Shown: positions 8,263 through 18,619 of the stretch, in pieces | Numbering within the stretch: the first letter of the stretch is position 1 | Layout of the letters: every line of letters begins with the position of its first letter | DNA from: Clostridia bacterium | GTDB taxonomy: Bacteria > Bacillota > Clostridia > TANB77 > CAG-508 | Assembly: GCA_022792135.1 (NCBI GenBank) | Contig: JAAWAM010000025.1 | Location: forward strand, 1-36,860 | Length of the DNA stretch: 36,860 nucleotides | Direction: 5' to 3' | Position numbers and translations under genes: made by a program | Notes under the pieces: model-generated | Told to the model about the DNA's origin: nothing | Database searches by the model: none | The model's input: the letters and a program-made list of their open reading frames with translations, nothing else

Positions 8263-8303
8263 TTGTAAAGAAAATTTTATACGAATGATTGGAGTTGATT
8301 TGA

Positions 8304-10910
8304 ATGACAAGTGGAAAAGAGGATCTTAATATTAAAGCCTTGTATGGAAAAGAGTGTATTCTTCCAAAGGAAGATTTTATTCAAACCTATCATATTGAAG
8401 AAAGTGGTTTGTCTTCTAGTCAGGCAAATGAAAGATTACACAAATATGGACCAAATGAAATTCGTCAGGCAAAACCAAAAAAATGGTATCATTATTTTTT
8501 AGAAAGTTTATTGAGCCCTTTTAATTGTATTTTACTTGGAATTGTTGCCATTCTTTTTTATACTGATGTTTATCTTCCAGAAACACCAAGTTATGCTAAT
8601 ATCATCGTAATTGCAATTTTAGTTTCAGCTAGTACTTTATTAGAATTTTTTGAGGAATATCGTTCCAATCAAGCTGCTGAGAAATTAAAAGAATTGGTGG
8701 CAACTACTACAACTGTTATGCGAGATGGAAAAGAGATTCAAATTCCGATTAAAGATGTTACTTTAGGTGATCTTGTTCTTTTATCTGCTGGTAGTATGAT
8801 TCCTGCGGACTTAAGAGTGCTAGAGGCAAAAGATTTATATGTTGGTCAATCTTCTTTAACGGGTGAGTCAGATGCCGTTCGAAAAAATATAAATTCTGAA
8901 CTTACGGAAGAAAATTTAGATAGTATTTCCGATTTAGACACCATTTGCTTTATGGGAACTAATGTAATTAGTGGTTCTGCTAAGTGTGCCGTTATTAAGA
9001 CTGCAGATAGCACTTATTTTGGTAAGGTTTCTCATACCATTACTTCTGGAAAACCAAAATCTTCTTTTCAAATGGGAATCGAAAGTATTAGTAAACTGCT
9101 AATTCGTTTTATGGTCATTTTGACACCAATTGTATTTTTATTAAATGCTTGGAAACACAGCCCTGTTACTGCTTTTACTTTTGCTGTTGCCATTGCCATT
9201 TGTATTACCCCACTACTCCTTCCTGTTATTTTATCCTCTAGCCTTTCTAAGGGTGCTGTTAAAATGTCAAAAAAGAAAACCATTGTTAAAAAATTGGATT
9301 CGATTCAAAATTTTGGCGCTATGAATATCCTTTGTACGGATAAAACGGGAACCTTAACAGAAGATAAAATTGTTCTTGAAAAATATTTAGATATTAATGG
9401 ACAAGAAGATTTACGTATTCTAAAACACGCTTTTCTAAACTCTTATTTCCAAACTGGCCTAAAAGGAAATATCGATGAAGCTGTAATTCGTAGAGGTTTA
9501 CAAAATGATATGAAGGAAACGGTAGAAAAATACAAATTAGTTGATGAAATTCCTTTTGATTTTTCTCGTAGACGTTTGTCTGTTATTGTTTCAGATGGCA
9601 ATAAAAAGCAATTAATTACCAAAGGCGCAGTAGAAGAAATTCTAGAAATTTGTACTATGGTGGACTACAAAGGAAATGTTTCTCCTATTACAAAGCAGAT
9701 AAAAGATAATGTGAAACAAATATCGAAAACCTTAAATAAAGATGGTTTAAGAGTCATTGCAGTTTGTCAAAAAAATGATATTGGAGATATTTCTAATTTT
9801 GGTGTACATCATGAAAAAAATATGGTTCTTCTTGGCTTTATTGGATTCCTAGACCCACCAAAAGAAAGTGCTAAAATAGCAATTGAAAAATTAAATAAAG
9901 CAGGAATTCGTGTTGTTGTTTTAACTGGAGATAATGCTGAAGTGACTAAATGTATTTGTAAAAAAGTAAATATTAATTCTAAAAATGTAGTATTAGGAAG
10001 TGAAATCGAAAAGCTATCAGATGCTGCTGTTTTGAGATTATTAAGAAAAACCAATATTTTTGTTAAACTTTCCCCGATTCAAAAAGCACGAATTGTAAGG
10101 CTTTTAAAAGAAGATGGTAATGTAGTTGGTTATATGGGTGATGGAATTAACGATGCCCCTTCTCTTACCAACTCTGATGTTGGTATTTCTGTGGATACTG
10201 CTGTAGACATTGCCAAAGAATCTGCTGATATTATTTTGCTAGAAAAAGACCTACAAGTATTACTAGATGGTGTACGAGAAGGACGAAAGACATTTGCCAA
10301 TTTAATGAAATATATCAAGATGGCAACCAGTTTTAACTTCGGCGAAGTTATGTCTGTGATTATTGCAAGTGTCCTGTTACCTTTCTTACCAGAAACGCCA
10401 ATCCAATTATTGGTAGAAGGATTACTTTACGATTTTGGGCAATTAACGCTTCCTTTTGATCATGTAGATGAAGAATATTTACAAAAACCTAGGCAATTTA
10501 GTTTAAAAAGCTTGAAAAATTTTATGCTATTTATGGGACCTCTTAGCTCTGCTTTTGACTTAATGGTTTTCGCTGCTCTTTGGTTTATTTTCCAAGTAAG
10601 AGAAGTTGCCCTTTTCCAAACAGTATGGTTTACTTATAGTATTGTTTCTAATTTGCTTGGAATGCACATTATTAGAACTGCTAAAATTCCGTTTGTACAA
10701 AGTAATGCCCACAAGATGGTTTATGTCTCTTCTATTTTACTAAGTATCATTGGTATTTTAGTTCCTTTTACTTGGTTAGGTAAAGCAATTGGATTAGTTC
10801 CGATTCCACTTCCTTTCATGACAATTATCCTAGGAATTCCCATTCTTTATTGCTTCGTTGCCATGTTTGCCAAAAAGATTTATCTAAAAAAATATGGAGA
10901 ATGGATTTAA
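8304..10910 (+). CDS. mgtA: magnesium-translocating P-type ATPase (P3B)
   Basis: This is an 868-residue membrane ATPase. The N-terminal cation ATPase region (GLSSSQANERLHKYGPNEIR) is followed by LTGES at about residue 195 (actuator), CTDKTGTLTEDKIVL (phosphorylated Asp), a TGDN motif and MGDGINDAPSL (hinge). The combination DKTGTLTEDKIVLE plus FVKLSPIQKARIVRLL is typical of the MgtA/MgtB group, which brings Mg2+ inward using ATP. About ten membrane segments are expected, with six in the C-terminal part. It contains no in-frame CGG in 868 codons and no frameshift. It converges on dnaE and the two share a bidirectional terminator. The exact ion is inferred from family resemblance. Confidence 0.85.
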   Translation: MTSGKEDLNIKALYGKECILPKEDFIQTYHIEESGLSSSQANERLHKYGPNEIRQAKPKKWYHYFLESLLSPFNCILLGIVAILFYTDVYLPETPSYANIIVIAILVSASTLLEFFEEYRSNQAAEKLKELVATTTTVMRDGKEIQIPIKDVTLGDLVLLSAGSMIPADLRVLEAKDLYVGQSSLTGESDAVRKNINSELTEENLDSISDLDTICFMGTNVISGSAKCAVIKTADSTYFGKVSHTITSGKPKSSFQMGIESISKLLIRFMVILTPIVFLLNAWKHSPVTAFTFAVAIAICITPLLLPVILSSSLSKGAVKMSKKKTIVKKLDSIQNFGAMNILCTDKTGTLTEDKIVLEKYLDINGQEDLRILKHAFLNSYFQTGLKGNIDEAVIRRGLQNDMKETVEKYKLVDEIPFDFSRRRLSVIVSDGNKKQLITKGAVEEILEICTMVDYKGNVSPITKQIKDNVKQISKTLNKDGLRVIAVCQKNDIGDISNFGVHHEKNMVLLGFIGFLDPPKESAKIAIEKLNKAGIRVVVLTGDNAEVTKCICKKVNINSKNVVLGSEIEKLSDAAVLRLLRKTNIFVKLSPIQKARIVRLLKEDGNVVGYMGDGINDAPSLTNSDVGISVDTAVDIAKESADIILLEKDLQVLLDGVREGRKTFANLMKYIKMATSFNFGEVMSVIIASVLLPFLPETPIQLLVEGLLYDFGQLTLPFDHVDEEYLQKPRQFSLKSLKNFMLFMGPLSSAFDLMVFAALWFIFQVREVALFQTVWFTYSIVSNLLGMHIIRTAKIPFVQSNAHKMVYVSSILLSIIGILVPFTWLGKAIGLVPIPLPFMTIILGIPILYCFVAMFAKKIYLKKYGEWI

Positions 10911-10936
10911 AAAAGGTAGAGAATTTCTACCTTTTT
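10910..10936. terminator. bidirectional terminator between mgtA and dnaE
   Basis: An 11-bp perfect stem (10910-10920 with 10926-10936) is flanked by A and T runs. It lies between the convergent stops of mgtA and dnaE. Confidence 0.88.
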
Positions 10937-13900
10937 CTAAATTTCTTTTAAGATTACATTTTCTGGTCCTATCATATTTTGAAACACTTCCAATATTGGC
11001 TCTGTAATATATAATTGTCCACAAGGTTTGGTTTCCTCTCCCATTTTAATTTGAACATTAATATTATTCTTATCTCCATTAAAATATCGTAAAGCACCTC
11101 TTAGTTTTTCCTTTTCTTCTTCCGAAGCATTTGTAATATCTAACATTAATATTTTTTGTTTTTGTTCGCCAAAATCTCGAATCTCATTAGCAATAATAGT
11201 AGTTGTATCTTCCTCGCGAATACTTAAACGCCCTTCTATCATAACAATATTTTCTTCTACCAAACTTCTTCCTGCTTTTAAATAAGCATTTTCAAATACA
11301 ATTATTTCTGCTGCTCCATACAAATCTTCTATGGTAACAAATGCCATAATTTTATTGTTTTTTGTGTATTTTTTTTTAATGGAAGATATAATACCAGCAT
11401 ATTTTACCGTTTGACCATCACGATATTTTGATTTTGTATTTTGTTTTAGTAATTCCATCTCTGGTTCCTTTAAGTTAGAATTCATTTGCTCATCTATTTC
11501 TCGTAATCTCATTGTATCGATATTAGTCTGTGATTCTATTTGTGTTCTTAATTTCTCAAGTGGATGCCCTGAAATATAAATTCCTAGCATTTCTTTTTCT
11601 AAGGACAACAACTCTTTATTTGGTAGTTCTTTGTGTTCTTCAAAAACATATTTGATTTCATTTAATTGTTCTCGTTCTTCTTTTGTCCCTAAATCAAACA
11701 TTGAAACTTGTCCCTTCATTCCTTTTTTCTTCCCGTTTTGAATGGTGTCCATAATGGATTCAAAAGAAGCAAGTAGTGTACTTCTGGTTTGTTCAAATTC
11801 AGAAAATGCACCTGCTTTAATTAAACTTTCTACACATTTTTTATTAACTGCTTCCTCTGCCATTCTTTCACAAAAGTCTGTAAATCCTTTGTAAGGACCC
11901 TTTTGCTTTCTTTCTTTTACCATGTTATTGACTGGAACTGTTCCCACATTTTTGATACTTCCTAATCCAAAACGAATTTTACCATCTTCAACCGTAAATT
12001 TCGTATTACTTTTATTAATTTCAGGCTTTAAAATTTCAATTCCTAGTAGTTTACATTCATCAATATATTGCGGAATTTTGTCTAAATTTCCTAAAAAACT
12101 ATTTAAGGTGGCTGCCATAAATTCTGCTGGATAGTAAGCTTTTAAATAGGCTGTTCGATAAGCGACTACCGCATAACAAGCCGCATGGGATTTGTTAAAA
12201 GCATATTTAGCAAATTCTGCCATCTCATCAAATATCTTATTAGCTGACTTTTCATCAATTCCATTTCTAACACAACCTGGCACAATTACTTTTCCCTCTT
12301 CATCTACTTGTCCATGAATAAAAATTTCTCTTTCTTTTGCCATAACATCTAACTTTTTCTTTCCCATGGCACGTCTCACCAAATCAGCTCTTCCTAATGA
12401 ATAGCCTGCTAAGTCACGAACAATTTGCATAACTTGTTCTTGGTAAACCATACAACCATAGGTTACATTTAGTATTGGCTCTAATCTTGGATGTGTATAT
12501 TCATTATGCCCAGGATTTAATTTTCCTTTTACATATCTTGGTATTTGATCCATTGGTCCTGGTCGATATAAAGATACACCAGCAATTAAATCTTCTAAAC
12601 AGTCTGGTTTTAATTCTTTCATAAAGTTTGTCATACCTTGTGACTCAAATTGGAAAATTCCACAAGATTTTCCTTCTTGCCATAGTTTATAAACTTTAGG
12701 ATCTGCCATCTCCTGATCAAATTCTACATCAATTCCTCTGTTTTCTTTAACTAAGTCAATTGTATCTTGAATCACTGTTAAGGTTCTTAGTCCTAAGAAA
12801 TCCATCTTTAATAGACCTAATTCTTCTAGAGTTGTCATGATGTATTGTGTCGAATTTTGCCCATCACGTACGTAAAGTGGTACATAGGTATCAACTGGCT
12901 CTTTGGTAATAACCACTCCGGCAAGCATGGGTAGATGCCTGTCTTGGCATTCCTTCTAATCCCATCGCAATATCTAATACTTTTTTTACGGTTTCGTCAT
13001 TTTCATATTTATCTCTTAATTCTTTATTTTGCTCTAATGCCTTTTTTATGGTGATATGCAATTCATTGGGTATCATTTTTGCTAGGCTATCTGCTTCTGA
13101 ATAAGGAATATCTAATACTCTTGCTACGTCTCGAATTACCATTTTGGCTGCCATCGTCCCAAAAGTTATAATTTGGGATACATGGTCATGTCCATATTTC
13201 TCGGCTACATAGTCAATGACATCTTGTCTACGTTCATAACAAAAATCAACATCAAAGTCTGGCATACTAATTCTTTCTGGATTTAAAAATCTTTCAAATA
13301 GTAACCCATATTTCATGGGGTCAATATCTGTAATTTCAATGGCATAGGCAATAATGGAACCTGCTCCAGATCCACGACCTGGTCCTACTGATATATGATG
13401 GGTTTTGGCATAATGGATAAAATCCCAAACAATTAGGAAATAGTCTACATATCCCATTCTTTGAATGACATCTAACTCATATTCCATTCGCTCTAATATT
13501 TCTTGGGATGGATGTTCTCCATATCTTTTTTGTATTCCATCTTCACATAGTTTTTTAAAATAATCATAATGTGTTTCAAATTCTTCTGGTACATCATAAT
13601 TTGGCAAAATGGTATGACCAAATTCAAATTCTACATTACATTGTTCTGCAATTTTTACAGTATTTTCTATGGCATCTGGGAAAGCTTTAAAATATTCTAT
13701 CATTTCTTCTTGTGATTTGACATATAACTCATCTGTTTCAAATCGCATTCGATCCATATCGCTCATTCTTTTACCAGTTTGAATACAAAGTAATACTTCA
13801 TGATGATACGCATCTTCCCTTTTTAAATAATGGGCATCATTTGTAGCCACTAGCGGAATATCTAATTTACGTGCTAATTGTACTAATTTTTGATTGGCTA

Positions 13901-14450
13901 ATACTTGCTCTTGCAATCCATTGTTTTGAATTTCGAGATAATAATCCTCACCAAAGACTTTCTTATGCCATAAAGCAATTTCTTCTGCTTTCTCATTTTG
14001 TCCATTTAATAAAGCTTGATTTACTGCTCCTGCCAAACAAGCACTCAAACAAATTAATCCTTCCTTATATTTTTCTAATATTTCTAAATCAATACGTGGT
14101 TTATAATAATATCCATCTACAAATCCTAATGAAACTAATTTGCTTAGATTTTTATACCCCTCATTATTTTTAGCTAGTAAAATCAAATGATTGTATTTGT
14201 TATCAATATTAGGTTCTTTCTCGAAACGACTACGGGGTGCTACATATACTTCACATCCAATAATTGGCTTGATTCCTTCTGCTTTACAGGCTTTATAAAA
14301 ATCAATTGCTCCATACATAACCCCATGATCGGTAAGGGCAATTGCATCCATACCAAGCTCTTTGGCTCTTTTGGGTAAATCTTTAATGCGGTTGGCTCCG
14401 TCTAATAAGCTAAACTCACTATGAATATGTAGGTGTACAAATTTTGACAT
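10937..14450 (-). CDS. dnaE: DNA polymerase III alpha subunit, CGG +1 shift
   Basis: This is a replicative polymerase subunit of the DnaE type. The N-terminal PHP domain begins FVHLHIHSEFSLLDGANRI. The palm motif PDFDVDFCYERR carries catalytic aspartates, and a C-terminal OB-fold region is present (VKYAGIISSIKKKYTKNNK). The frame breaks once, at the in-frame CGG at 12918-12920 (codon 511). Skipping its C gives ASTHACGVVITKEPV, the conserved HAxGVVI motif, and joins both halves into a 1170-residue protein, the normal length. It contains no other in-frame CGG. Because this gene is normally essential, decoding must be efficient if the sequence is right. The ATG at 14450 follows a purine-rich stretch; the upstream region is shared with a divergent thioesterase gene. 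Confidence 0.92.
12918..12920 (-). other. in-frame CGG +1 recoding site (dnaE)
   Basis: Minus-strand context is GCT TGC CGG A. Shifted reading GCT TGC (C) GGA GTG GTT gives Ala-Cys-Gly-Val-Val. Removal of the T instead would give HAAGVV, so the skipped base is not uniquely fixed by protein alone at this site. Confidence 0.87.
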
Positions 14451-14526
14451 CCTGTTTCTCCCTTCTCGTCCTATCCATGCTCGTACTATTAGGACACTTT
14501 TCTTTTCTTCTTGTATTATAACACAC

Positions 14527-14555
14527 TTGAAACTTTTTGCAAAATATTCTATAAT
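14527..14555 (+). promoter_or_regulatory. sigma-A promoter of the thioesterase gene
   Basis: TTGAAA (14527-14532), 17 bases, then TATAAT (14550-14555) lies 29 bases before the ATG, with AAAGGACG as ribosome binding site. Confidence 0.75.
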
Positions 14556-14584
14556 CCTTATAAAAATAGAAAGGACGTATTTTA

Positions 14585-14998
14585 ATGGATTTTATATTAG
14601 AAAGAAAAATTAATTATTATGAAACAGACAGAATGGGAATTGTACACCATTCCAACTATATTCGTTTTTTAGAAGAAGCTCGTTGTAAAATGTTAGAAGA
14701 GTATGATATGCCTTATTCTGCTTTTGAAAGAAATGGCGTTATGATTCCTGTTTTAGGTGTCAATTGCTCTTTTAAGCAACACGTGACTTTTGATGACATA
14801 ATTTTAATCCAACCATTTATCAAGGATTTTAATGGTGTTCGCTTAACAATGGGATATACCATAAGTAATAAAAAAACCGATGCTGTTGTTTTAACAGGAG
14901 AAACCAAACATTGCTTTACCGATAGCAATTTGAAACCCATTCGTCTCCAAAAACAACTTCCTGAATTTTATGAAAAATTTGACAGGCTAAAAAATTAG
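14585..14998 (+). CDS. acyl-CoA thioesterase, YbgC/FcbC hotdog family
   Basis: This is a 137-residue single-domain hotdog-fold protein of normal family length. The N-terminal signature YYETDRMGIVHHSNYIRFLE matches the YbgC/4-hydroxybenzoyl-CoA thioesterase active-site loop (D-x-x-G-x-V-x-x-x-x-Y). Such enzymes hydrolyse short acyl-CoA or acyl-ACP thioesters in the cytoplasm; the substrate is not predictable. It is a single gene with its own sigma-A promoter and a terminator overlapping its stop. It is divergent from dnaE. Confidence 0.88.
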   Translation: MDFILERKINYYETDRMGIVHHSNYIRFLEEARCKMLEEYDMPYSAFERNGVMIPVLGVNCSFKQHVTFDDIILIQPFIKDFNGVRLTMGYTISNKKTDAVVLTGETKHCFTDSNLKPIRLQKQLPEFYEKFDRLKN

Positions 14999-15009
14999 CT
15001 TGTTTTTTT
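14983..15009 (+). terminator. terminator overlapping the thioesterase stop
   Basis: An 8-bp stem (14983-14990 with 14995-15002, one G-T pair) has a 4-base A loop and is followed by seven T. Confidence 0.7.
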
Positions 15010-15026
15010 ACTGACCAATTAGTAAA

Positions 15027-15054
15027 TTGATTTTTCTTCTTCTTGTGATATAAT
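15027..15054 (+). promoter_or_regulatory. promoter of bioY
   Basis: TTGATT (15027-15032), a 16-base spacer with TG extension, then TATAAT (15049-15054). A GAAGGAGG ribosome binding site precedes the ATG at 15077. Confidence 0.7.
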
Positions 15055-15076
15055 TTCATAGAAGGAGGTTATCACA

Positions 15077-15625
15077 ATGTCAGAAAATAGAAAAAAATTA
15101 ACTAAATCTTTTTGTATGAATTGGTCAGATATTGCCATTTTTGTAGTGGGAGCTTTTTTCCTTGCCATTTCTTCTCAAGTATCAATTCCCCTACCAAATG
15201 GTGTACCTATGACTTTACAAACTTTTAGTGTTGCATTGGTTGGCTATTGTTTATCTAGCCAAAAAGGTATAAAAACCATTCTTTCTTACTTATTCTTAGG
15301 AATCATTGGAATTCCTGTTTTTGCACAAGCGAAAAGTGGAATTCCTACATTATTAGGACTAACTGGTGGTTTTTTATTTGGTTTTATCTTTTTTGTTTAC
15401 TGCTGTTCAAAAGCCAAAAAAGCAAAAAATCTCATTTCAAAATTAGCAATTTCTGCTATTGGTTTATTACTATGTCATTTATTGGGCGTATTACAATATA
15501 GTATTTTAACAAATACAAACTTAATCTATGCAGCATCGCTCGTTTCTATCCCTTTCCTATTAAAAGATTTCTTTTCTGTTCTATTAGCTTTTTTAGTTTC
15601 TGAAAAACTAAATTTAGACTTTTAG
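15077..15625 (+). CDS. bioY: BioY, biotin ECF transporter S component
   Basis: This is a 182-residue, very hydrophobic protein with about six membrane segments. The stretch QVSIPLPNGVPMTLQTFSVA is the family hallmark, part of the substrate-binding face of BioY. It captures biotin and works with a shared ECF energising module (EcfA/A'/T), not encoded in this window. It has its own promoter and terminator, so it is monocistronic. No BirA operator was recognised. Confidence 0.9.
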   Translation: MSENRKKLTKSFCMNWSDIAIFVVGAFFLAISSQVSIPLPNGVPMTLQTFSVALVGYCLSSQKGIKTILSYLFLGIIGIPVFAQAKSGIPTLLGLTGGFLFGFIFFVYCCSKAKKAKNLISKLAISAIGLLLCHLLGVLQYSILTNTNLIYAASLVSIPFLLKDFFSVLLAFLVSEKLNLDF

Positions 15626-15629
15626 ATAT

Positions 15630-15677
15630 AAAAGACAAAAGAATAGCAATTTAATATTTGTTACTTTTGTCTTTTTT
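15630..15677 (+). terminator. bioY terminator
   Basis: A 12-bp stem (15630-15641 with 15664-15675) is followed by T residues, starting 4 bases after the bioY stop. Confidence 0.8.
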
Positions 15678-15769
15678 CTTGCAAAAACTCTTTAAATTTA
15701 TTTATTTTTATGGTACAATGGAATGGATTTTAGAAATATTTGTCAAAAGATAAAATAGGAGGAAAAATT

Positions 15770-16057
15770 ATGGAATTTAATAAATGTAGTAGATGTGGGA
15801 ACTTTTATGTGGCAGAAGGAACTGTTTGCCCTAAATGTAGTGCAAAAGATGGATTTGAATTTTCAACTTTCAAATCTTATATTGAAGAAAATGGTTTTGA
15901 AAACTCACTTGATGCCATCTCAAATGAAACTGGTATTTCTGTAAAAAACTTAAATCGTTTTGTAGGATATGAAGAATTTAAAACCTATCAAAAAGAATAT
16001 AAAAATAATGGCATGAAAAATCAAACCAATGGATTTAATGGAATCACATTTAATTAA
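15770..16057 (+). CDS. small zinc-ribbon protein
   Basis: This 95-residue protein begins MEFNKCSRCGNFYVAEGTVC and continues PKCS, a four-cysteine zinc ribbon (CxxC...CxxC). It is followed by a helical region, NSLDAISNETGISVKNLNRF, that looks like a short helix-turn-helix. The ATG at 15770 follows TAGGAGG. An extended -10 (TGGTACAAT, ending 15719) lies about 50 bases upstream. It is 17 bases before tyrS and probably cotranscribed with it. A nucleic-acid-binding or regulatory role is inferred; the specific function is unknown. Confidence 0.8.
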   Translation: MEFNKCSRCGNFYVAEGTVCPKCSAKDGFEFSTFKSYIEENGFENSLDAISNETGISVKNLNRFVGYEEFKTYQKEYKNNGMKNQTNGFNGITFN

Positions 16058-16074
16058 AGAAAGGACGAGCATTT

Positions 16075-17289
16075 ATGGAAAATGTTTTTAAGGTATTAGA
16101 AGAACGAGGATACATAGAACAAATGACCCATCCTCAAGAAATAAAAGACTTATTTGGGAAAGAATCTGTTCCTTTTTATATTGGAATTGACCCCACTGCT
16201 GATAGCTTACACGTTGGTCACTTTGTTTCTTTAATGGTAGCTAGTCATATGCAAAAATGTGGTCATAAACCAATTATATTAGTTGGTGGTGGTACCGCAA
16301 CCATTGGTGACCCTTCTGGAAAAACAGATATGAGAAAAATGTTATCCCGTGAAGAAATTAACCAAAACGTAGCTGCTTTAAAAAAACAAATTGAACGATT
16401 TGTTCGTTTCGAAGGAAACAATGGTGCAATTATTGTTAACAACGCGGATTGGCTTCTAGATTTAAAATTTGTAGACTTTATGCGTGAAATTGGAAGTTTA
16501 TTTTCAGTTAATAAAATGTTAGCAGCAGAATGTTATAAACAAAGGTTAGAAACTGGTTTAACCTTTTTTGAAATGAGTTATATGTTAATGCAATCTTATG
16601 ACTTCTTACATTTATACAACCAATATGGATGTAAACTTCAAATGGGTGGAAATGACCAATGGTCTAACATTATTGGTGGTGTTGATTTAATTCGTAAAAT
16701 TGGGAAAGATGACTCTTTTGGTTTAACCTTTAAACTATTAACCACCAAAGAAGGGAAAAAAATGGGAAAAACAGAAAAAGGTGCTTTATGGTTAGCCCCT
16801 GAAAAAACATCCCCTTATGAATTTTATCAATATTGGAGAAATATCGAAGATGCTAGTGTGGAAACTGTTTTAAAAATGCTTACTTTCTTACCAATGGACA
16901 CCATCCAAGAACTTTCTTCTTGGAAAGACGAAAAAATAAATGAAGCTAAAAAAGTAGCTGCTTTTGAAATTACTAAATTAATTCATGGTCAAGAAGAAGC
17001 TAAAAAAGCAGAAGAAGCCTCTAATGCTTTATTTAATGGGCAAGGAAGTCTTGAGCATATGCCAACCACTCAATTAGAAAATATTAATATTTCAATTGTT
17101 GACGCCATTGTTAGAGTAGGTATTGCACCCTCTAAAGGACAAGCAAGAACCTTAATTAACCAAGGTGGCATTTCTTTAAATAATGAAAAAATTGTAGATG
17201 TTAACTATTTACTTTCTAATAAGGACTTTTCAACTGGATATGCAATCTTAAAAAAAGGAAAGAAAATATTTCATAAATTAGAAAAGTAA
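16075..17289 (+). CDS. tyrS: tyrosyl-tRNA synthetase
   Basis: This class I synthetase charges tRNA-Tyr with tyrosine. At 404 residues the length is normal. The HIGH-like motif is in IDPTADSLHVGHFVSLM near residue 50; GGNDQWSNIIGG is the tyrosine-pocket region; KKMGKTEKGALWL carries the KMSKS-equivalent loop KMGKT. The C-terminal S4-type RNA-binding domain is recognisable from GIAPSKGQARTLINQGGISL. It is preceded by GAAAGGACG and follows the zinc-ribbon gene by 17 bases. There is no room for a T-box leader directly upstream. No in-frame CGG occurs. Confidence 0.95.
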   Translation: MENVFKVLEERGYIEQMTHPQEIKDLFGKESVPFYIGIDPTADSLHVGHFVSLMVASHMQKCGHKPIILVGGGTATIGDPSGKTDMRKMLSREEINQNVAALKKQIERFVRFEGNNGAIIVNNADWLLDLKFVDFMREIGSLFSVNKMLAAECYKQRLETGLTFFEMSYMLMQSYDFLHLYNQYGCKLQMGGNDQWSNIIGGVDLIRKIGKDDSFGLTFKLLTTKEGKKMGKTEKGALWLAPEKTSPYEFYQYWRNIEDASVETVLKMLTFLPMDTIQELSSWKDEKINEAKKVAAFEITKLIHGQEEAKKAEEASNALFNGQGSLEHMPTTQLENINISIVDAIVRVGIAPSKGQARTLINQGGISLNNEKIVDVNYLLSNKDFSTGYAILKKGKKIFHKLEK

Positions 17290-17311
17290 AGCCAAACAGC
17301 TTTACTTTTTT
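17282..17311 (+). terminator. tyrS terminator overlapping the stop
   Basis: An 11-bp stem (17282-17292 with 17299-17309) is followed by T residues. The left arm overlaps the tyrS stop codon. Confidence 0.85.
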
Positions 17312-17344
17312 AATTTCCTAGTATGAAAGGAAAGGAAACTAATC

Positions 17345-18550
17345 ATGAAAAAATATAAAATCATACTCTTTCTTTTTACTTTTCTATTAACCCTAATTTT
17401 ATTCACACCTGCCGTTGATACTCCCCTTCCTCATTTTCCAATTACCACACATTTAACCAACTCTGCTTCTCCCTTTTCGTTTTATGCTATTCATGCATAT
17501 GAAAATACAAATTCCAATTATGAATACGAAGAAGATACCATTTATTATCAAGTTCAAGAAACTGCTCATGAACCTTTTGATGACTTATCTATCTTCATTG
17601 AAGATACGGTTGTAGATGATACTGTCTTTCAAGAATACAATGCCATTGTATTTCTTGAAAAAATTAATTACACCTATCAATTATATGATATTACAATGGA
17701 TGATACCAATACTCTTACCATTGTATTAAGTTACTATGCTAACACAGAAAGCTTTGAATACCTTCATGGTGGAATGATTCTAATCCCGAAATGGCATCCA
17801 TTTAAAGATATTCATTTTAGGATTCATACCGATGATGAATCCCCAAAACAAACCATTATCAAAAATGACTCTACTACTTACACCCCATCGAGATATTACA
17901 GCCCCCTTAAAATATCTTCTAACTTAATTAAAAAATATTCTCTCCAAAAGTATCAGGCTCTATATTACGTAAAAATTACAGATATGAAAACACTAAAAGA
18001 ATTAATAGAAGATTTCGAACTAGAAGTGAGTGCTTATAACCTAGAAAAATATGAATCCGTTTTCTCTTATCGAAACTTAATTCTTACCATTAATGATGAC
18101 TTCTATTTTTCTTGTTATGCTAAAACATCTCTTGATGAAAATTATAATGATTTGTGGGACACCGAAAAATTGAAATTAGAAGTAACAGTCTCTCCCAAAG
18201 ATACCAATACTCAATTCACTTATCTAATTTTTAATTTCATTCCCAAAAGTGTTAATTGTGACATCATAGAATTCAATTATACGGAAAAAGTACTTGAAAA
18301 ATACGAGAATAATGAAATTAAGGTATCCAAAAGTGATGCTTTAGAAATAGCTAAAAATTATTTTGACCCCAACTCAGAAATCGAATCTTTTATTGGTCTC
18401 TATAATGAAAACTATATGGAGTTTTTATACTCCTATCATTTTTTTGATTTCACTTATCAAAATATGTGGTGTTTGAGCGGAAGAAAAAACTCCTATTATC
18501 GAACCATTTATGTCGATGCCACAACTGGTGAAATAAAAATAGAAATGTAA
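17345..18550 (+). CDS. secreted protein with C-terminal PepSY-like region
   Basis: This 401-residue protein has a hydrophobic N-terminal segment (KKYKIILFLFTFLLTLILF) that fits a signal peptide or membrane anchor. There is no lipobox cysteine. The extracytoplasmic part is Tyr/Asp/Asn-rich. The end (SKSDALEIAKNYF followed 60 residues later by YVDATTGEIKIEM) resembles a PepSY-type repeat. I do not recognise a family for the rest. It has an AAAGGAAA ribosome binding site and lies just upstream of a two-component system on the same strand, so it may be an extracellular sensor partner or target. That link is inference from position. Confidence 0.75.
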   Translation: MKKYKIILFLFTFLLTLILFTPAVDTPLPHFPITTHLTNSASPFSFYAIHAYENTNSNYEYEEDTIYYQVQETAHEPFDDLSIFIEDTVVDDTVFQEYNAIVFLEKINYTYQLYDITMDDTNTLTIVLSYYANTESFEYLHGGMILIPKWHPFKDIHFRIHTDDESPKQTIIKNDSTTYTPSRYYSPLKISSNLIKKYSLQKYQALYYVKITDMKTLKELIEDFELEVSAYNLEKYESVFSYRNLILTINDDFYFSCYAKTSLDENYNDLWDTEKLKLEVTVSPKDTNTQFTYLIFNFIPKSVNCDIIEFNYTEKVLEKYENNEIKVSKSDALEIAKNYFDPNSEIESFIGLYNENYMEFLYSYHFFDFTYQNMWCLSGRKNSYYRTIYVDATTGEIKIEM

Positions 18551-18619
18551 CAAATTTTTTACAATTCTATGATGATTTTTGGGGTAAAAATATGTTATCT
18601 TTTAATCGAGGTGAAAAAA

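Noticed and set aside
8190..8303. M-box magnesium riboswitch upstream of mgtA
   Set aside because: The space between the repeat element and the start is about 110 bases, shorter than an M-box plus terminator, and no matching structure is visible.
15676..16074. T-box leader for tyrS
   Set aside because: The tyrS start is 17 bases from the preceding gene, and that gene's own leader is only about 90 bases, too short for a T-box with terminator.
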